Source: Thermodesulfobacteriota bacterium
Lineage (GTDB): Bacteria > Desulfobacterota > BSN033 > UBA1163
DNA length: 53,089 bases
Direction: 5' to 3'
Assembly: GCA_030017685.1 (NCBI GenBank)
Contig: JASEHH010000010.1
Span: forward strand, 1-53,089
Of the stretch, positions 50,001 through 53,089 are shown piece by piece (position 1 is the first letter of the stretch; each line of letters opens with the position of its first letter). A program made the position numbers and the translations under genes. The notes under the pieces were generated by a model. The model made no database searches and was not told where the DNA came from. It was given only the letters and a program-made list of their open reading frames with translations.

Positions 50001-51507
50001 TCTCATTTAGAAACGAAAGATCAGGCGACTGACTGACTGCCGGAATAAGGATATTGGCTTCAATGATGAATTCCGATCCGGAGATGGGGACAGGTCTGGG
50101 CCTGCCGGATTCATCGGGCTGACCGAGCGCCATCCGATGACACTGAACTCCACGAATCGCTCCGTTTTCGACGAGCAATTTAATCGGAGCCGTGAGATAT
50201 TCGATTTTGATCCCTTCGTGTTCGGCTTCTTCGATCTCTTCCTCCTGGGCAGGCATCTCATTTCGGGTCCTTCGATAGGCAATGGTCACCTCTTTTTCCC
50301 CGAGTCTATAGGCTGTTCTTGCCGCATCGATGGCCGCGTTTCCTCCCCCAATGACCACTACTTTCTCGCCCAATTCTATGGGTTGGCCGAGGGCGACCCT
50401 TCTCAGGAAGTCAACAGCATGGATGATACCGGAAGCCTCTTCTCCATCGAGGCCGAGTTTTCTGCTCAGATGGGCGCCTGTGGCAATGAAGATGGCATCG
50501 TAACCCTGATCCTTCAAAACCTGAAGAGAGAGGTTTTTCCCAACAGGGGCGTTGAGCCTGATCTCCACTCCCATGCGGCGCAGGTAGTCGATCTCTTTAT
50601 GGAGCACAGAGCGGGGCAGACGATATTCCGGGATTCCTACCGCCAGCATTCCGCCTGCAACAGGAAGGGCTTCGAAGATGGTCACTCCGTAGCCCATCTT
50701 TCTCAGGTCCCAGGCGGCAAGAAGGCCTGCAGGACCAGAGCCCACGATCGCCACTTTCTTTCCATTTTCAGGAGGAACGGAAAGGTCGGTATTATCCTCT
50801 TTCTCAAAATCCGACAGAAATCGCTTCAGACCATCGACGGCAACAGGCGCTTCGACCTCATTTCTCCGGCAGGCAGATTCGCAGGGGTGGGTGCAGATAC
50901 GACCGGTGATGCCGGGAAAGGGATTCTTCGCTCTCACCAGGGCAAGGGCCTCCTCAAACTTTCCTGCCGAAATCAGGGCAATATAGCCCTGCGCATTGAC
51001 ATGGATAGGGCAGGAAGCCCGGCAGGGAGGATCCCCTTTTTTCTCGATGCCGTAAGCGCTGGGCATGGCCTGGGCAAACAGTTGATAGATGGCCGCACGA
51101 GTAACGAGGCCCTGCTCATAATCATTTGGGATTTTAACCGGGCAGACCTTTGAACATTCGCCGCAGGCCTTGCAGTCTTCGATCGTGACATAGCGGGCCT
51201 TCTTATAAACTGAAACTTTAAAATTTCCGGGTTCTCCTTCAACTCTTTCAACTTTCGCATTGGTGAGGATTTCGATGTTCCGGTGACGACCCGCATCCAC
51301 CAGCTTGGGAGACATGATGCACATGGAGCAGTCGTTGGTGGGAAAGGTCTTGTCGAGCTGAGCCATGGTCCCGCCGATGCTCAGGCTCTTTTCGAGAAGG
51401 TAGACCTTCAATCCTGACTCCGCAAGATCAAGGGAGGTCTGGATTCCTCCGATTCCAGCGCCCACGACCAGTACCGACCCGATCGGCTTCCTTGAGGAAG
51501 GATTCAT
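47056..51507 (-). CDS. hdrA: Giant HdrA: HdrA-like flavoprotein split by a GltD module, fused to a full HdrA
   Basis: The 1483-residue cytoplasmic flavoprotein is about twice the usual HdrA length. Residues 1-125 are an HdrA FAD N-terminus (VLVVGAGIGGIQTSLDLAE) with ferredoxin motif CKACGECSKVCP. Residues 150-565 are a GltD-like module (Cys-rich CRASCPI and CTHPCESAC, FAD motif VAIVGSGPAGLLAAWDL, NAD motif VVIGGGNAAIDAART). The HdrA fold resumes after CLQCAGCSECLECVKAC (623-639), with GYCSSVCC near 733. Residues 920-1480 are a complete canonical HdrA with CHCGINIGG, ALVIGGGLSGMAAARK, YCSRVCC and two C-terminal 4Fe-4S sites. It should carry three FADs and an extra NAD(P)H site. It begins two bases after hdrB. 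Confidence 0.93.
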   Translation of the reverse strand: MNPSSRKPIGSVLVVGAGIGGIQTSLDLAESGLKVYLLEKSLSIGGTMAQLDKTFPTNDCSMCIMSPKLVDAGRHRNIEILTNAKVERVEGEPGNFKVSVYKKARYVTIEDCKACGECSKVCPVKIPNDYEQGLVTRAAIYQLFAQAMPSAYGIEKKGDPPCRASCPIHVNAQGYIALISAGKFEEALALVRAKNPFPGITGRICTHPCESACRRNEVEAPVAVDGLKRFLSDFEKEDNTDLSVPPENGKKVAIVGSGPAGLLAAWDLRKMGYGVTIFEALPVAGGMLAVGIPEYRLPRSVLHKEIDYLRRMGVEIRLNAPVGKNLSLQVLKDQGYDAIFIATGAHLSRKLGLDGEEASGIIHAVDFLRRVALGQPIELGEKVVVIGGGNAAIDAARTAYRLGEKEVTIAYRRTRNEMPAQEEEIEEAEHEGIKIEYLTAPIKLLVENGAIRGVQCHRMALGQPDESGRPRPVPISGSEFIIEANILIPAVSQSPDLSFLNEKEGIRINRWGNIEADPLTLETGINGVFAGGDAVTGPQTYIDAMAAGRKVAISIDRWLRGEDLRTDREGEGAQKDSILFDVEGIERRPRASMVSLPLEKRKSFDEAGLGLREEDVIGEAQRCLQCAGCSECLECVKACEAKAIDHRMKDEQVEIEVGAIILSPGFDEFDPSIKSEYGYKRFPNVVSSIEFERFLSASGPFRGEVRRPSDGKHPETIVWIQCVGSRDPHIGKGYCSSVCCMYATKEAVIAKEHAPEMKAAIFFMDMRAYGKDFDKYIERAKNDYGVRYIRSRISHLKESPDTKNLIIHYETEEGEMVSEEFDLVVLSVGLEPVREHREMAEIFGVDLNPYGFIKTDTFHPLQTSRPGIYVSGVFSGPKDVPETVAQASAAAAEASSILSSVRGELVTEEEYFPERNVDYEGPRIGAFICHCGINIGGVVNVPSVAEYARTLPHVVYVAENIYTCSQDTQEAMKKVIEEHRLNRIVVASCTPRTHEPLFQDTIREAGLNRYLFEMANIRDQCSWVHMHQPKEATEKAKDLVRMAIAKAALLEPLPTQMVEMNHKALVIGGGLSGMAAARKISEAGFEVYLIEKESRLGGKARKIHYLLDGDGVQSHLEKMIKEVEKDPRIHLLKGTTIEKVNGFVGNFKTQVLNGDGIKEIDHGVIVVATGAEEYRPHEFLYGQDSGVLTQKELEEKIALYPGSLEGSKNVVMIQCVGSRNEERPYCSRVCCSDAIKNALKLKSIRPEINLYILYRDIRTYGFKENYYEKAREMGILFIRYDPEREPQVEKGEEGLRVIVHEPILHDDLLIETDLLILSPGMVAPREENERLSKMLKVPLNTDGFFLEAHMKLRPVDFATEGIFLAGLAHSPKSIDESLSQAGAAVSRALTLLTKTQLETIGAISEVNEKTCAGCGLCESLCPYQAIEVVWKRTVVGEKLAAQINKVLCKGCGVCTASCRSGSIDLKGFGTEGIVSQITQLAMG

Positions 51508-51508
51508 C

Positions 51509-52426
51509 TCAGGCCGGCCTCCTCAGAGCCTTTTTTACGAGGTCTGTTGTCCTGATACGATTCATCTTCAGTCCCAGTTCGTCCGGTTCAAACCCCAGAG
51601 CCAATCCGAGAAGCTGGGGATAGTAGAGCACCGGGAGTTTATACTCCTTTTCAAAGACCTTTTCGATCTTCTTCTGATTTGATTCGTACATCACACTACA
51701 GAAAGGGCAGATAAGGACAATGGCGTCCGCCTTCTTTGCCTGGATATGTTCCAGTTTCTTTTGCGCCATCCCCAATGCGACCTGTTCATCGATCGCCAAT
51801 ACTCCGCCGCCGCAACACGAGAGCTTATCCTCATAGGAGAGAGAATGCGCTCCGGTTGCCCGGATCAATTCATCGAGGCTTTTTGGATCTTCGGGATCTT
51901 CCGCTCTTCCATAGATAGCCGACGGTTTGGTATAATGGCAACCATAATGTGGCGCGACCCGGAGCGAGGAGAGATCAGCCCGAACCTCTTCCCCTATCTT
52001 CCCCACTCCTATCTCCTGGTGAAGAATGCGGGTGAGATGTAAGACCTGCACTTCTCCTTCGTAACGCATTCCCACCCAGCGGTAGAGGTCTTCGTTGATG
52101 CGTTTTCGGAGGTTTTTATCTTCCTGAAGCTCGTGGTTGGCTTCCGTAAGGGAGCCACAGCAGGAACTGCAGAGCGTGCAGACCGGATAGCCTTTTGCTT
52201 CGGCAAGGGCTAAATTTCTTGCGGCCATCAGGAGATAGGCATCGTGACTGATTGATTTGACGGGATAGCCACAACAGGCGAAATCAGGGATATCGTTGAA
52301 GTGGATGTCAAGAGCTCCGGCCACCTTTCTTGCGGCAATCTCGTAGTTTAAGGCCCTGACCGGAACCGTACATCCGAGAAATAGGGTATAAGAGGTATTC
52401 TTAAGACGGTCCTCTTTCTTCTTCAT
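51509..52426 (-). CDS. hdrB: Heterodisulfide reductase subunit B
   Basis: The 305-residue protein has two CCG domains (FLGCTVPVRA, FACCGYPV, CTLCSSCCGSL; then HYGCHYTKPS, LSCCGGGVL and CPFCSVMY). In methanogens these hold the noncubane Fe-S clusters that cleave the CoM-S-S-CoB disulfide. In bacteria the substrate is probably another disulfide, a DsrC-like protein or a ferredoxin-linked acceptor. The start is uncertain within a few codons and overlaps the end of hdrC. It is followed almost directly by hdrA. Confidence 0.92.
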   Translation of the reverse strand: MKKKEDRLKNTSYTLFLGCTVPVRALNYEIAARKVAGALDIHFNDIPDFACCGYPVKSISHDAYLLMAARNLALAEAKGYPVCTLCSSCCGSLTEANHELQEDKNLRKRINEDLYRWVGMRYEGEVQVLHLTRILHQEIGVGKIGEEVRADLSSLRVAPHYGCHYTKPSAIYGRAEDPEDPKSLDELIRATGAHSLSYEDKLSCCGGGVLAIDEQVALGMAQKKLEHIQAKKADAIVLICPFCSVMYESNQKKIEKVFEKEYKLPVLYYPQLLGLALGFEPDELGLKMNRIRTTDLVKKALRRPA

Positions 52427-52901
52427 TATGAAGTCCAAGCTCTTTCAGAATCTTTTTCACATCTTCGGTCCGGCCCTGTATCAGAGGAAGACCGAATTCT
52501 TTGCGCTTGTCATTTTCAAATTCGGTAATTTCTAAGAGACGGCCATGGGCAGAGAGGAGGTCGATCAGGGTTTTCATGGCCGCAGGGGTTTTACCATCTC
52601 TGACGGCAATGTTTTTGATGGCATTCATCAACTCGGGGATTCTCACATCTTGAGGGCATCTTTCGTAACAGGTGTAGCAGGAGGAGCATAACCAGATGAA
52701 CTGGTTTGCAAGAACCTCCTTCTTCATCCCCAGGAGGGCCATCCGGATAATTTTTCTCGGATTATAACGGTCCGTAATCTCCCGGACAGGGCATCCGGCT
52801 GTACAGGTTCCGCAGGAGAAACATTTTGTGATGTTCTCTCCACCGGGCTCTTTGGCGATCAGGAACTTGAAATGGGGATCAAGCTCTCTTGAATAGATCA
52901 T
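52401..52901 (-). CDS. hdrC: Heterodisulfide reductase subunit C
   Basis: The 166-residue iron-sulfur protein has two 4Fe-4S motifs, CFSCGTCTAGCP and CSSCYTCYERCP, the standard HdrC ferredoxin pair linking HdrA to HdrB. I use the ATG at 52901. A TTG 13 codons upstream is possible, but TATAAT directly before the ATG may be a -10 box and there is no clear binding site for either. It is the first gene of the hdrCBA-floxDCBA series and overlaps hdrB by 26 bases. Confidence 0.88.
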   Translation of the reverse strand: MIYSRELDPHFKFLIAKEPGGENITKCFSCGTCTAGCPVREITDRYNPRKIIRMALLGMKKEVLANQFIWLCSSCYTCYERCPQDVRIPELMNAIKNIAVRDGKTPAAMKTLIDLLSAHGRLLEITEFENDKRKEFGLPLIQGRTEDVKKILKELGLHNEEERGPS

Positions 52902-53051
52902 ATTATATGAATGCAATGCTAATGTTAAAATGTCAACCAATGAAAGTTCTTTTTATCACAATATATCCAGGGCAGATAATAAACATCAACATCTATGAAG
53001 ACTCAATGCTTTTTTTGCGATACAGTAATTAAAACTTATAGGCATATCTAC

Positions 53052-53080
53052 TTGACTCCAGTAACGAGATTTTGTATAAA
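53052..53080 (+). promoter_or_regulatory. Sigma-70 promoter pointing out of the window
   Basis: TTGACT (53052-53057) and TATAAA (53075-53080) are separated by exactly 17 bases on the plus strand, nine bases before the right edge, with no gene downstream inside the window. It presumably drives a gene divergent from hdrC. The stretch 52941-53051 contains no gene. Confidence 0.6.
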
Positions 53081-53089
53081 AAGGGGGTA

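Noticed and set aside
47056..51507. Frameshifted or misjoined separate gltD and hdrA genes
   Set aside because: The frame is open throughout, and the HdrA sequence resumes smoothly after the insertion with its ferredoxin motif, so a true fusion is more likely; only reads could exclude an assembly error.

Overview
The window looks like chromosome from an anaerobic, Desulfobacterota-like (former Deltaproteobacteria) bacterium. It carries an Hdr/Flox electron-bifurcation cluster, a Tat-exported molybdopterin oxidoreductase with NrfD partner, several CCG-domain Fe-S oxidoreductases, and an ANTAR-controlled nitrogen module. It is mostly housekeeping and energy genes with one small plastic island. 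No rRNA, tRNA, CRISPR array or intact insertion sequence was seen. The taxonomic call is inference from gene content.

Nitrogen block (0.2-12 kb). On the minus strand lie a double-GAF histidine kinase, a glutamate dehydrogenase, a PEP/pyruvate-binding ATP-grasp protein, an FMN-binding glutamate synthase and a GAF-ANTAR antiterminator. A glutamine synthetase and a LUD protein lie on the plus strand. The leaders of the dehydrogenase and of the glutamate synthase each carry a promoter, a stem with a hexaloop having A at position 1 and G at position 4, a second small hairpin of the same loop type, and an overlapping intrinsic terminator. The unit occurs once before the dehydrogenase and twice in tandem before the glutamate synthase. 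This is the architecture expected of an ANTAR target, and the cognate-looking ANTAR gene is next door. The histidine kinase and the ANTAR protein share a nearly identical GAF sensor.

Central block (12-29.8 kb). Here are purH, purD, a LeuB-type dehydrogenase, an LsrF-type aldolase, a VapBC pair, a zinc alcohol dehydrogenase, a hendecad-repeat coiled-coil protein, a DUF3786 protein, nitroreductase, mnmG, a short QueG-like protein, a NifA-like GAF-Fis protein without an AAA+ domain, miaA, hfq, scpB, a RluB-type synthase, a dolichol-kinase-like membrane protein and a YbaN-type protein. Nearly every intergenic gap holds a different imperfect inverted repeat.

Plastic island (29.8-33.7 kb). Two copies of a four-cysteine gene, sharing a long identical tract and an identical upstream hairpin, flank a DUF433/DUF5615 toxin-antitoxin pair, an orphan HD-hydrolase tail, a C39-peptidase/partner pair and two broken copies of a small gene family.

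Energy block (33.9-52.9 kb, all minus strand). In transcription order it is hdrC, hdrB, a giant HdrA-GltD-HdrA fusion, floxD, floxC, floxB, floxA, then a Tat-exported molybdopterin oxidoreductase, its ferredoxin and NrfD partners, a small membrane protein, a membrane-anchored CCG Fe-S oxidoreductase and a GlcD/GlcF-type FAD/Fe-S fusion. The first half should couple NAD(P)H to ferredoxin and a disulfide or quinone-level acceptor. The second half looks like a membrane quinone-linked module. Their adjacency suggests one redox circuit, but no substrate can be named from sequence alone.
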